Of a stretch of 64,000 nucleotides of DNA, positions 42,376 to 51,313 are shown in pieces. Positions within the stretch are counted from its first letter, which is position 1, and each line of letters opens with the position of its first letter. The position numbers were made by a program, and so were the translations under genes. This DNA comes from Pedococcus_A sp963730585. GTDB taxonomy: Bacteria > Actinomycetota > Actinomycetes > Actinomycetales > Dermatophilaceae. The notes below the pieces were generated by a model. It saw only the letters and a list, made by a program, of their open reading frames with translations. It ran no database searches and was not told where the DNA came from. The stretch is taken from contig CAVSSL010000011.1 in NCBI GenBank assembly GCA_963730585.1, positions 682,001-746,000 on the forward strand. The letters run 5' to 3'.

Positions 42376-43097
42376 TGGACACCTTCCTCTTCCTGATCTT
42401 CCCCTACCTGTGCCTGGCCGTCTTCGTCGTCGGCCACTACTGGCGCTACACGTACGACAAGTTCGGCTGGACGACGCGCTCGTCGCAGCTCTACGAGAAC
42501 CGGCTGCTGCGCTGGGGCAGCCCGCTGTTCCACTTCGGCCTCCTCGGCGTGATCGGCGGCCACGTGGTCGGCCTCGTCATCCCGAAGGGCTGGACGGAGT
42601 CGGTCGGCGTCAGCGAGGACCTCTACCACTTCCTCGCCGTCAGCCTCGGCGGCCTGGCCGGAGTGGCGACCATCGTCGGCCTCGTCATCCTCATCTACCG
42701 GCGCCGCACCGTCGGGCCGGTGTTCTCGGCGACGACGCGCATGGACAAGCTGATGTACGTCTTCCTCGCCGCCGTGATCCTCCTCGGCATGTGGAACACC
42801 GTCGCCAGCAGCATCTTCGGCCACTACGACTACCGCGAGGGCGTCTCCCCCTGGTTCCGGGGCATCTTCACCTTCCGGCCCGACCCCGCGCTGATCTCGG
42901 AGGCGCCGCTGGGGTTCCAGCTGCACGCCCTCATCGCGTTCGCGCTGTTCGCCCTGTGGCCGTTCACCCGGCTCGTGCACGTCTTCAGCGCACCGCTGGG
43001 CTACATCACCCGTCCGTACATCGTCTACCGGACGCGCGACGAGGACCGCGAGGGCACCCGTGCGCCGAAGCGGGGCTGGGAGAAGGCCAGCCGCTGA
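42375..43097 (+). CDS. narI: Respiratory nitrate reductase gamma subunit NarI
   Basis: A 240-residue integral membrane cytochrome b with five hydrophobic helices that oxidises menaquinol and passes electrons to NarH. Haem-ligating histidines are expected in FHFGLLGVIGGHVVGLVIPKG and in HALIAFALFALWPFTRLVHVFSAP, both present. FRGIFTFRPDPALISEAPLGFQLHALIAF is a family block. It is the last gene of the unit; it converges on the CFA synthase gene 30 bp away, with no clear hairpin between. Confidence 0.95.
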   Translation: MDTFLFLIFPYLCLAVFVVGHYWRYTYDKFGWTTRSSQLYENRLLRWGSPLFHFGLLGVIGGHVVGLVIPKGWTESVGVSEDLYHFLAVSLGGLAGVATIVGLVILIYRRRTVGPVFSATTRMDKLMYVFLAAVILLGMWNTVASSIFGHYDYREGVSPWFRGIFTFRPDPALISEAPLGFQLHALIAFALFALWPFTRLVHVFSAPLGYITRPYIVYRTRDEDREGTRAPKRGWEKASR

Positions 43098-43126
43098 CCC
43101 CGTCACCCGTGGCGCGTCACCGAGGG

Positions 43127-44383
43127 TCAGCCCCAGGACGGGGCGCGGGTCAGCTGCAGCTGGCTGACGCCGAGGTAGCCGGTGCGGAAGCCTGCCTCGC
43201 AGTAGGCGAGGTAGAACTCCCACATGCGGCGGAAGGTCTCGTCGAACCCGTGCTCGTGGATCTGCGCCCAGTTCTCGGTGAACCGCTCACGCCACAGCCG
43301 CAGGGTGCGCGCGTAGTGGGGGCCCAGCTCGCGCCGCTGGGTCACCCGCAGCGAGGTGTGGGCCACCAGTGTCTGGTCGATCGCCTCGAGCGAGGGGATG
43401 AGCCCACCGGGGAAGATGTACTTCTGGATCCACCCGAACGAGCGCCGCGTCACGAGCATCCGCTCGTGCGACATGGTGATCGCCTGGATCGCCACCTTCC
43501 CGCCGGGCGCCAGGAGCCGGTCGATGGCCGCGAAGTAGGTGGGCCAGTACTCCTCGCCGACCGCCTCGATCATCTCGACGCTGACGATGGCGTCGTACTC
43601 GCCCTCGACCTCCCGGTAGTCCTGCAACCGGAGGTCGACGAGGTGACCCACCCCTGCCTCGCCCACCCGCTTGCGCGCGAGGTCGAGCTGCTCCTGCGAC
43701 AGGGTCACCGACGTCACGACGGCACCGCGCTGCGCCGCCCGCACCGCCAGGGCACCCCACCCGGTGCCGATCTCCAGCACGCGGGCGCCCTCACGGACGC
43801 CCGCGTAGTCGAGGACGCCGTCGATCTTGCGGATCTGGGCCGCCTCGAGGTCGGTGGCCGAGGTGAGGTCGACGTCGTCGCCGAACCACGCCGACGAGTA
43901 GCTCATCGTGGGGTCGAGAAAGGCCTCGAACAGGTCGTTGCTGAGGTCGTAGTGGGCCGCGATGTTGTCACGCGACCCCTCAGGGGTGTTCTCGTGGTGC
44001 GCGGGGATGCGCTGGTCGACCAGCCCACGCAGGCGCTGCAGCGGCTGCGGCACCAAGGTGGTCAGGCGCGCCGAGAACGGGGTCAGGAGGTCGGCGAGGT
44101 CGGTGCCCTCCCCCGCCTTCCAGTCACCGGCCATGTAGGCCTCGCCGAACCCGACCTTGGTGTCGCGGCCGAGGCGGGCGAAGAACGCCGCCGGACGGAC
44201 GACGCGGAACTCGGGAGCCTGCGGGCTGGTGTCACCGCCACGCACCTCACCGTCGGGGGTCGTGACGCGCACCGGCACCATCGAGACGGCCCGCTCGAAG
44301 ACCAGCCGGGCGACGGTGGCGTGCAGGGGCGCCCTCGGCGTGCGGACGATCGAGGGCCAGCGCATGGTCGTGGTCACGGTCAT
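43127..44383 (-). CDS. Cyclopropane-fatty-acyl-phospholipid synthase-family protein
   Basis: A 418-residue SAM-dependent enzyme: DNIAAHYDLSNDLFEAFLDPTMSYSSAWF, the SAM motif RVLEIGTGWGALAVRAAQRG, TSVTLSQEQLDLARKRV, SVEMIEAVGEEYWPTYF (Glu/His bicarbonate-site region), and KYIFPGGLIPSLEAI. It is the usual Cfa layout and differs from the other CFA-like enzyme in this window (22386-23717). ATG at 44383 has AAGGTG about 10 bases upstream. It is the last gene of a flavin oxidase-DUF1365-CFA operon, an arrangement also found in proteobacteria, where related clusters belong to photo-oxidative stress regulons. Product (cyclopropane or another methylated lipid) is uncertain. Confidence 0.9.
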   Translation of the reverse strand: MTVTTTMRWPSIVRTPRAPLHATVARLVFERAVSMVPVRVTTPDGEVRGGDTSPQAPEFRVVRPAAFFARLGRDTKVGFGEAYMAGDWKAGEGTDLADLLTPFSARLTTLVPQPLQRLRGLVDQRIPAHHENTPEGSRDNIAAHYDLSNDLFEAFLDPTMSYSSAWFGDDVDLTSATDLEAAQIRKIDGVLDYAGVREGARVLEIGTGWGALAVRAAQRGAVVTSVTLSQEQLDLARKRVGEAGVGHLVDLRLQDYREVEGEYDAIVSVEMIEAVGEEYWPTYFAAIDRLLAPGGKVAIQAITMSHERMLVTRRSFGWIQKYIFPGGLIPSLEAIDQTLVAHTSLRVTQRRELGPHYARTLRLWRERFTENWAQIHEHGFDETFRRMWEFYLAYCEAGFRTGYLGVSQLQLTRAPSWG

Positions 44384-44388
44384 GTCGG

Positions 44389-45174
44389 TCAGACACCTTC
44401 CTGGGGTCGGTGGTGGGGCCGCCGGACGACAGGGAGGCGCCGGAGCCAGAGAAAGACGCCGTGCGCCCGGATGAGGGCCGAGACGCGTTGCGGCATCAGG
44501 GGTTTGGTCAGGAGCTGGCGCAGCACGGCGGCGCGCGTGGCCGGGACGGGCCGCCCGTTCAGGCTCGCGGTGAAGACGACCTCTCCACCGCGGCGCAGGA
44601 CGATCGACGTGGCGACCCGCTCGGGCTCGAGCGTGAAGCGCATCTCGTAGCGGCCACTGAGGTCGTTGAAGGGCGAGACGTAGAAGTCCTTGTCCGTCGC
44701 TGCTCGGCCGCCCTCGTCGGGCTCGAGCAGGTAGACGTGCCGCTCGCCGTAGGTGTTGTGCACCTCGGCGACGACACACACCAGCGCGTCGTCGCGGTCG
44801 AGGCACCAGTAGACGGTCAGGGGGTCGAAGACGTGGCCGAGCACGCGTGCGTTGGCCAGCATGACCACGCGGCCCACCGCGCCCAGCCGTATGCCGCGCT
44901 GCGCCAGGAAGTGCTCGACGTTCGCCTTGATGCTGCGCTGCGGGTCGCCGAAGTGGTCCGCGCTGCGGAACCCGGTGAAGGGCCTCAGCCACCAGGGCTG
45001 CGCGGGCAGTGCGTCGACGTCGACCAGCCACTGGTAGACCGAGTGCCGGAAGCCGTGCCGGACCGGTCCGGGCCGGTGGTGCGACACCGTGCCGACGACG
45101 AGCGCTGGCAGGGTGGGCACCCGCACACGCGCCCGACGGGGTGCCGGGGTGGGTGCCTCGAGCGCCGTGGTCAC
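44389..45174 (-). CDS. DUF1365 protein
   Basis: About 261 residues. Family blocks: LPALVVGTVSHHRPGPVRHGFRHSVYQWLVDVDALP, FRSADHFGDPQRSIKANVEHFLAQRGI, VMLANARVLGHVFDPLTVYWCLDRDDALVCVVAEVHNTYGERHVYLL, and DKDFYVSPFNDLSGRYEMRF. DUF1365 is nearly always next to an amine-oxidase-like flavoprotein and a CFA synthase homologue, as here; its reaction is unknown. The GTG at 45174 (or 45177) overlaps the upstream stop as GTGA. It ends 5 bp before the CFA ATG. Confidence 0.9.
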   Translation of the reverse strand: MTTALEAPTPAPRRARVRVPTLPALVVGTVSHHRPGPVRHGFRHSVYQWLVDVDALPAQPWWLRPFTGFRSADHFGDPQRSIKANVEHFLAQRGIRLGAVGRVVMLANARVLGHVFDPLTVYWCLDRDDALVCVVAEVHNTYGERHVYLLEPDEGGRAATDKDFYVSPFNDLSGRYEMRFTLEPERVATSIVLRRGGEVVFTASLNGRPVPATRAAVLRQLLTKPLMPQRVSALIRAHGVFLWLRRLPVVRRPHHRPQEGV

Positions 45175-46454
45175 CACTCGACCCCGAAGTGTCGTGCGGC
45201 CTCGACGCCCGAGCGGCAGCCGTCCTCGTGGAAGCCCCACCCGTGGTAGGCCCCGGCGTAGACCGTCCGGTCCGTGGCGAGGGAGGCCAGGCGGGACTGT
45301 GCGGCAACGGACTCCGCCGTGTAGAGCGGGTGCTCGTAGTCCATCACGGCAATGACGCTATCCGCGGCGATTCGCTCACGCGCGTTCAGCGTGACGAGGA
45401 ACTGCTCCGGCGACTCGTGGCCCTGCAACCGGTTCATCCAGTACGTCACGACCGGGGCGGTGCCGCGCGCGGAGCAGGACGTCATGAGGTAGTTCCACGA
45501 CGCCCGGGCCCGGCCGGCGCGGGGCAGCAGACCCTCGTCGGTGTGGAGCACGGTCTCGTTCGGTGTGTACGTGAAGGCCTTGAGCGTCTGCACCTCGTCG
45601 TGCGTGGGGTCGGCGAGGAGGGACAGCGCCTGGTCGGGGTGGGTGGCCAGCACCACCTTGTCGTAGCGGGCCGTTGCTCCGCTGGCGTCCTCCACCTCGA
45701 CACGCGCGGAGTCACGCCAGACGGCGGTGACCGGGCTTCCGCTCCGCACCGCGGGCAGCTGGGCGGCGATGCGCTCGACGTAGGTCCGCGAGCCTCCGAC
45801 GACGGTGTACCACTGCGGCGACCCGGTGACCTGGAGCATGCCGTGGTGGTCGAGGAAGCGGAACAGGTAGCGGGCCGGGTAGAGCAGCGCGGTGTCCTGG
45901 CCGGAGGACCAGACGCAGGAGACGACCGGCACGGCGTAGTGGTTGACGAAGTGCTCGTCGAACCCCTCGCGGGCGAGGAACTCGCCGTAGGTCGTCGCGT
46001 CACCGTCGTCGGTGCGCTCGAGGAAGGCTGCCGCGCGCCGGTGGAACCGCTTCACCTGGAGCAGCATCCCCACGAACCGGCGGTCGAGCAGCCGGCGCGG
46101 CTGGGCGAGGATGCCCTTGAGCCCGCGCCCACCGGCATACTCCAGCCCGCAGTCCTCGCAGCGGATGCTCATGCTCATCTCAGTCGGTCGCGCGTCCACG
46201 CCCAGCTCGGCGAAGAGCCGCCGCAGCAGCGGGTAGGTGCGGTCGTTGTGGACGATGAACCCGCTGTCCACTGCATACCGCCGACCGTCGGCGGAGGCCA
46301 CGTCGTGGGTGTGCGCGTGCCCGCCCAGCCGGTGCTCCGCCTCGTAGAGGGTCACGTCGTGGGTGCGCGCCAGCAGGTAGGCGGCCGTCAGCCCGGAGAC
46401 GCCGGCACCGACGACGGCGACCGACGGGCGGGTGGATGCAGCAGCTCCGGTCAT
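45171..46454 (-). CDS. Flavin-containing amine oxidase/desaturase-like protein
   Basis: A 427-residue NAD(P)/FAD-binding protein with VAVVGAGVSGLTAAYLLARTHDVTLYEAEHRLGGHAHTHDV at the N-terminus. SGFIVHNDRTYPLLRRLFAELGV, SGQDTALLYPARYLFRFLDHHGMLQVTGSPQWYTVVGGSRTYVERI and AGAYHGWGFHEDGCRSGVEAAR follow. It is the amine-oxidase-like type that accompanies DUF1365 and CFA synthase. In such clusters it may oxidise or desaturate a lipid; not shown. ATG at 46454 was chosen; the frame extends upstream through non-homologous sequence. It is the first gene of the operon, with a weak DosR-like core 44 bp upstream. Confidence 0.9.
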   Translation of the reverse strand: MTGAAASTRPSVAVVGAGVSGLTAAYLLARTHDVTLYEAEHRLGGHAHTHDVASADGRRYAVDSGFIVHNDRTYPLLRRLFAELGVDARPTEMSMSIRCEDCGLEYAGGRGLKGILAQPRRLLDRRFVGMLLQVKRFHRRAAAFLERTDDGDATTYGEFLAREGFDEHFVNHYAVPVVSCVWSSGQDTALLYPARYLFRFLDHHGMLQVTGSPQWYTVVGGSRTYVERIAAQLPAVRSGSPVTAVWRDSARVEVEDASGATARYDKVVLATHPDQALSLLADPTHDEVQTLKAFTYTPNETVLHTDEGLLPRAGRARASWNYLMTSCSARGTAPVVTYWMNRLQGHESPEQFLVTLNARERIAADSVIAVMDYEHPLYTAESVAAQSRLASLATDRTVYAGAYHGWGFHEDGCRSGVEAARHFGVEW

Positions 46455-46497
46455 GTCCGTCCTTCGGTGCCGCTCCGCGGCCGGATTGGTGGGTAGC

Positions 46498-46511
46498 AGG
46501 ACAAAGGGCCC
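46498..46511 (-). promoter_or_regulatory. Weak DosR-like core upstream of the flavin oxidase operon
   Basis: On the minus strand GGGCCCTTTGTCCT matches 10 of 14 positions of the DosR core. It is in the 56-bp gap before the flavin oxidase-DUF1365-CFA operon, touching the stop of the DUF4010 gene. Weak on its own; it is listed because of the stronger site at narK. Confidence 0.25.
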
Positions 46512-47758
46512 TAGGCCGGCGTCACGGCGATGACCACGGCGGCAGCCGCGACGGAGCCGAGCAGCCCACCCGTCACGATCAGGCCGTAGCGGCGGCCCCC
46601 GCTCGTGAAGGCCACCACCGACTTGACCACCCCGCTCGCGACCAGCAGACCGACCACTCCCCAGCGTGCGCTCTCGATGCCCAGGCCGCCCGTCGAGGAG
46701 AGCTGGGTGACGGTGGCTGCCGCGGCGTGGAGCTCCGCCAGTGCGGCGATCCCGGCGGTCACCAGGGCCCCGGCGTCGCCGAACAGGTCGCGCAGCCACG
46801 CCGAGACGAACAGCACCACCGTGATGGCCGCGCCGAAGGTCAGCGCCCAGCTGAGCCGGAAGGCACGGGCGGTCGGGTCGCCGGGCAGGGGCGGGTTGTC
46901 GGAGGTCCGACCCCAGATGCCCGCCGCGCTGGTGGCGAGGAGCACCACCACGGCAGCCGCCAGGGCCCACGCGGTGCTGCGCAGCAGGGCGGGCGACCCC
47001 GCACCGACGACCGCCACGAACAGCAGCAGCGACGCGAGGTTCGACAGCAGGGCGGCCGACGCCGCCGGCCGGCGCACCGCCGGGGTCTCCCGGGCCCGCT
47101 GGCCGAACCCCGCCGTGGCAGCCGTCGACGACGCGAACCCCGAGAAGAACCCCGCCAGCGGCAGGCCCCAGCGGGCACCGACGAGCCGCAGCGCGACGTG
47201 ACCCGCGGCACCGACGGCCATGACCAGCACGACGTACTTCCAGACGACGCGGGGGTTCAGCGCTCCCCACGGGTCGAGGCTCCGGTCGGGCAGCAGCGGC
47301 CAGATCACCAGGATCGCCGCGGCGAGCAGGAGCAGGTCGCCCAGCTCGCGCTGGCTGATGAGCTCGCGGCTCAGGCGGTGCAGCGGACGCTTGGTGTGCA
47401 GGAGCACGGCGACGACGACGCCGAGCCCCGAGGCGAGGGCGGGGTTGCGCATCGCCAGGGCTCCGAGCAGGAAGGAGACCACCATCGCCACCTCGCCCGT
47501 GACGCCGGGGTCGTCGCCACCGGACCTGGCGTAGCTCACGACGACCAGACCGGCGACCAGCAGGCCGGTGACGACGAGCAGGCGGCTGTCGACGAGCACC
47601 GACAGCGCGCCAGCCAGGCTGAGCAGGGCGTGTGTGCGGATGCCCGCAGCCGAGCGGACCGACCCCTGGCCCTTGCGTCGCTCACGCTCGATGCCGATGA
47701 GCAGCCCGATGCCGAGCGCGGCTGCCAGCCCGGAGACGTCGGCAGCCGAGAAGTCCAT
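46511..47758 (-). CDS. MgtC/SapB-like DUF4010 membrane protein
   Basis: A 415-residue protein with an N-terminal MgtC-like part (LAAALGIGLLIGIERERRKGQGSVRSAAGIRTHALLSLAGALSVLV) and a C-terminal DUF4010 domain of several helices (AGFFSGFASSTAATAGFGQRARETP, ASAALLSNLASLLLFVAVVG, ALAELHAAAATVTQLSSTGGL). It has about 12 membrane segments. Function is unknown; the MgtC part is linked to Mg or acid stress in other bacteria. It ends 56 bp before the flavin oxidase start. Confidence 0.88.
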   Translation of the reverse strand: MDFSAADVSGLAAALGIGLLIGIERERRKGQGSVRSAAGIRTHALLSLAGALSVLVDSRLLVVTGLLVAGLVVVSYARSGGDDPGVTGEVAMVVSFLLGALAMRNPALASGLGVVVAVLLHTKRPLHRLSRELISQRELGDLLLLAAAILVIWPLLPDRSLDPWGALNPRVVWKYVVLVMAVGAAGHVALRLVGARWGLPLAGFFSGFASSTAATAGFGQRARETPAVRRPAASAALLSNLASLLLFVAVVGAGSPALLRSTAWALAAAVVVLLATSAAGIWGRTSDNPPLPGDPTARAFRLSWALTFGAAITVVLFVSAWLRDLFGDAGALVTAGIAALAELHAAAATVTQLSSTGGLGIESARWGVVGLLVASGVVKSVVAFTSGGRRYGLIVTGGLLGSVAAAAVVIAVTPA

Positions 47759-47893
47759 GGCCGCATCTCACCACGCCGACAGGCGACGCGTCCGGGCTTG
47801 TGCTGCCATGGAGGCAGCTGGTCCGCACCGACCCTCCGCCCCGACCCATCCACGACGGCGACGGAGCCGAACCCCTGACGTGAGGAGGACGTG

Positions 47894-48403
47894 ATGGCCG
47901 CGAGACGCACCCTGCTCGCCACCGGTGCCGCGGTCACGGCGACGGCCGTGGCGGGCTCGCTCGGCACCGACGTCCGCTCGTCCTGGTACCGCGACCTGGA
48001 CAAGCCGTCGTGGCAGCCGCCCGGCTGGGCCTTCGGCCCGGCGTGGACCACGCTCTACGCGTCGATCGCGCTGGCCTCGGCCCGGGCCGTCGACGCCGCC
48101 TCCAGCCCGGCCGAGCGGCTCCGCCTGCAGCGGTCCCTTGCTGTGAACCTGGCGCTCAACGCGGGCTGGAACTGGCTCTTCTTCCGGGCCCGCCGGCCCG
48201 ACGCCGCGCTCGCCGAGATCGTGCTCCTCGAGGCCTCGACCCTCGACCTCGCCCGCCGCGCCGGCCGGTCCGACTCTGCGGCCGGCCGCCTGCTCTGGCC
48301 GTATGCCGGGTGGGTCGCCTTTGCCACCGCCCTGAACGCCTCTATCGCCCGTCGTAACCGACCGTCGCAACCGACCACCGCAATGCCATGGAGGACCTCG
48401 TGA
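47894..48403 (+). CDS. TspO/MBR-family membrane protein
   Basis: A 169-residue five-helix protein with the TspO pattern: SSWYRDLDKPSWQPPGWAFGPAWTTLYASIALASARAV (W/P-rich first loop) and LQRSLAVNLALNAGWNWLFFRARRPDAALAEIVLLEASTLDLARRAGR (NAxWNWLFF). The last helix is LLWPYAGWVAFATALNASI. TspO binds tetrapyrroles and is tied to stress and oxygen regulation. GAGGAGG precedes ATG at 47894. Its stop overlaps the next gene's GTG start. Confidence 0.93.
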   Translation: MAARRTLLATGAAVTATAVAGSLGTDVRSSWYRDLDKPSWQPPGWAFGPAWTTLYASIALASARAVDAASSPAERLRLQRSLAVNLALNAGWNWLFFRARRPDAALAEIVLLEASTLDLARRAGRSDSAAGRLLWPYAGWVAFATALNASIARRNRPSQPTTAMPWRTS

Positions 48404-48828
48404 AGATCCAGCGCACCGTGACCGTCGACCAGCCCGTGGAGAAGGTCTTCGCCTACCTCTCGGACTTCACGACGACGACCGAGTGGGACCCGGGCACCGT
48501 GCGCACGGTCCGTCAGAGCGGCGACGGAGGGGTCGGCACGAGCTACCACAACACCTCGAAGTTCGCGGGCCGCGAGACCGAGCTGGTCTACGTCGTCGAA
48601 GCGGTGGAGCCCCACCGCCGCTTCGCGCTCCGCGGGGAGAACAAGACCCTCGTCGCCCACGACACCATGGAGTTCACCGGCGGCGCCGACAGCACGACGG
48701 TGACCTACACGGGCGACTTCGCGTTCAAGGGGCTCACCCGCTTCGTCGCACCACTGTTGGCCCCCGCCATCAAGAAACTGTTCGACGACGGCGCGAAGGG
48801 CATGCGCGAGGCGCTCAGCCGACTGTGA
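48400..48828 (+). CDS. SRPBCC (START-like) family protein
   Basis: A 142-residue START/Bet v1-like fold protein (KIQRTVTVDQPVEKVFAYLSDFTTTTEWDPGTVRTVRQSGDGGVGTSYH), polyketide-cyclase-like, with a hydrophobic ligand pocket. Ligand unknown. The GTG at 48400 has GGAGG 6 bases upstream and overlaps the tspO stop (GTGA). A GH31 gene on the other strand overlaps its 3' end by 14 bp. Confidence 0.9.
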   Translation: MKIQRTVTVDQPVEKVFAYLSDFTTTTEWDPGTVRTVRQSGDGGVGTSYHNTSKFAGRETELVYVVEAVEPHRRFALRGENKTLVAHDTMEFTGGADSTTVTYTGDFAFKGLTRFVAPLLAPAIKKLFDDGAKGMREALSRL

Positions 48829-51236
48829 AGGACACCTCGAAACCCTGCCCGCTGTTCGGGATCGTGAAGGCGCCGTCCACGGCCTCGACTCCATGCCCGT
48901 CGTGTTCCACGCGGTCCGGGGACCCGCCGTGCACGACCAGGCGGAACGATTCCCGCCGGAACTCCGGGTAGCCCTCACCGTCGACCTCGGCGCGCAGCGT
49001 GACGGTGTCGGCGCTGCGCTCGACGACCAGGGTCGTGCGGTGGTGCCGGCCCTCCGCGGCGGCGAACGTCAGACCGTCGTCCTCCCGCAGCACCGACCGC
49101 GTGGTGCCGTCCGACCCCGGGACGAACAGGTGCAGCTCGACGACGTCGGGGTGGTAGCCGGCCGTCGAGGCAGGCGCCTCCGGCCACATCGGCACGACCG
49201 CGCCCGCGCGGGCGAAGAGGGGGATGTGCTCCATGGGGGTGTCGACCCGCAGGAACCGCGGCCCGTCGTGCCGCTCCCCCGAGTGCCAGTCGTACCAGTG
49301 GCCGTCAGGGAGGTAGACCTGCCGTGACGTCTGGCCCGGCTCGGTGACCGGCGCCACCAGCAGGTCGGGCCCGAAGAGGTACTCGTCGTCGAGGTCACGG
49401 GTGAGCGGGTCGTCCTGGAAGTCGAACACCAGGGGTCGCTGCACGGGTGCACCCGTCTCCGACGCCGTCAGGAACGCCGCGTAGATGTACGGCATCAGCC
49501 GGTAGCGCAGGCGCAGCGCCTCACGGACGTGGTCCAGCACCACGTCGCCCCACGCCCACGCGTACTGGTCGACGTTGCCGATCTCGGAGTGGTTGCGGCA
49601 GAAGGGCGTCAGCACGCCGTACTGCATCCACCGCAGGTAGAGCTCCGCGTTCGAGTTCCCCGCGAAGCCACCGATGTCGGCGCCCACGAACGCCTGCCCG
49701 GAGACCCCGAAGCCGGCGGCCATGGGCATGCTGAGCCACAGGTGGTCCCAGCGCGACATGTTGTCGCCCATCCAGTTCGCGGCGTACCGCTGGATGCCGG
49801 CGAACCCCGCACGCGACAGCACGAAGGTCCGCAGGTCGGGCATCGCCTCGCGCAGCCCCTGGGTCGTGCCCATCGCCATCAGCAGGGCGTACTGGTTGTG
49901 GTAGCGCTCGTGCGACTCGCGACCGTGGTTGAACCGCATCAGGCGGGGGTCGACGATGCCGGTGGCCGGCTCGTTCATGTCGTTCCAGATGCCGGCCAGG
50001 CCCGACCTCACGTGTGCCGCGTTGAGCTCCCCCCACCACGAGCGGGCCTCCTCGGTGGCGAAGTCGGGGAACGCCGTGTCCCCCGGCCACACCTCGCCGA
50101 TGTAGACGTCGCCGCCCTCGGTGCGGCACAACACGTCACGCTCCACCGCCTGGTCGTAGACCCAGTAGCCCGGGTCGTGCTTGACGCCCGGGTCGATGAT
50201 GGTGATGACGCGGAATCCCTTGTCGCGCAGGCGTTCCAGCATCCCCGGGGCATCCGGGAACGACTGCTCGTTCCACGTGAAGACCCGGTAGCCGTCCATG
50301 TACTCGATGTCGAGCCACAGCGCGTCACAGGGGATCTCGGAGTCACGGTGGCGCTGCGCGAGCGCCTCGACGGCCTCCTGCGTGTAGTCGAACCAGCGGC
50401 ACTGGTGGTAGCCGAGTGCCCACAGCGGCGGCGGGGCCGTGCGACCCGTGAGCCACGTGTAGGCCTCGAGGATGGCGGGCATGCGCGGTCCGGCGAAGAT
50501 GTACTCGGTGTACTGCCCACCCGAGAAGTGGATGCGGTACTCCTCGCGGTGCGAGAACTCGTAGGCAGCGCGGTAGCCGTTGTCGACGAACGACCCGCTC
50601 ATCCACCCCGCCGGCTGGCTGTGGTGGTAGAAGAACGGGATCGACACGTAGTAGGGGTCGAACTCGGTGCTCGTGCGGTCGGCCCGGGGGTCGGCGGGGT
50701 CGAGGCCCGCCCGGAACTCCGCGGTCCCGTGGGGGTTGAGCACGTCGGTGTTCCACAGCGTGAAGTCGCGGCCCTTGCGGTTCTGGTGGCCGGTCTTCTC
50801 CCCCAGGCCGTAGACGGCGTCCTCCTGGCGGCAGCGTCGGCGCACGGTGAAGGCGTCGTTCAAGGTCGCGTAGGCCCAGTAGCGGCCCTGGGAGTCCTGG
50901 GCCGTCTCCACCACGGGTGTGCCGTCGGGGCGGTGCACGTCCACGCGGAAGGGGTCGAGCCACAGGGAGACCACCATCGCCTCGGTGCGCAGCGCGCACA
51001 ACGCCCTCGGCGCGCTCGACCGAGAGCTCCGGTGGGGAAGCAAGCGGGTCGACGCACACGGCATACGTCGGCGTCTCGTCGAACACCCCACCCCGGCTGA
51101 TCTTGACGCGGGCCACGTCGTCGCGGACGACGTCGATGCGCACCTGCTCGCCGTGGGCCTGCGCCAGCAGGCCGGTCGGCGTCTGCTCCACGTGGTCCAC
51201 CCGCTCGAAGCGTCGGTAGCCGTCAGTCTCGATCAC
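48815..51236 (-). CDS. GH31 alpha-glucosidase/alpha-xylosidase-type glycosidase, apparent frameshift
   Basis: Glycoside hydrolase family 31 enzyme. Catalytic nucleophile region GIWNDMNEPATG and acid/base region WMGDNMSRWDHLWLS, with DALWLDIEYMDGYRVFTWNE. The N-terminus (MIETDGYRRFERVDHVEQTPTGLLAQ, then PELSVERAEGVVR) is in a different frame from the rest (LRTEAMVVSLWLDPFRVDVHRPDG onward). One extra base near 50992-50996 (GTGCGCGCTGCGC where GTGCGCCTGCGC is expected) accounts for it. Corrected, the enzyme has 806 residues. No signal peptide is seen, so it acts on internalised alpha-glucans or oligosaccharides. The start is GTG at 51236. Confidence 0.87.
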
Positions 51237-51313
51237 GGGTCAGAGGTCCTTGCTCGCTCGGTGTCGGGGTGCCAGAGGCGAGCATGCCGCAGATGGCTGG
51301 GAGACTCCACGCC

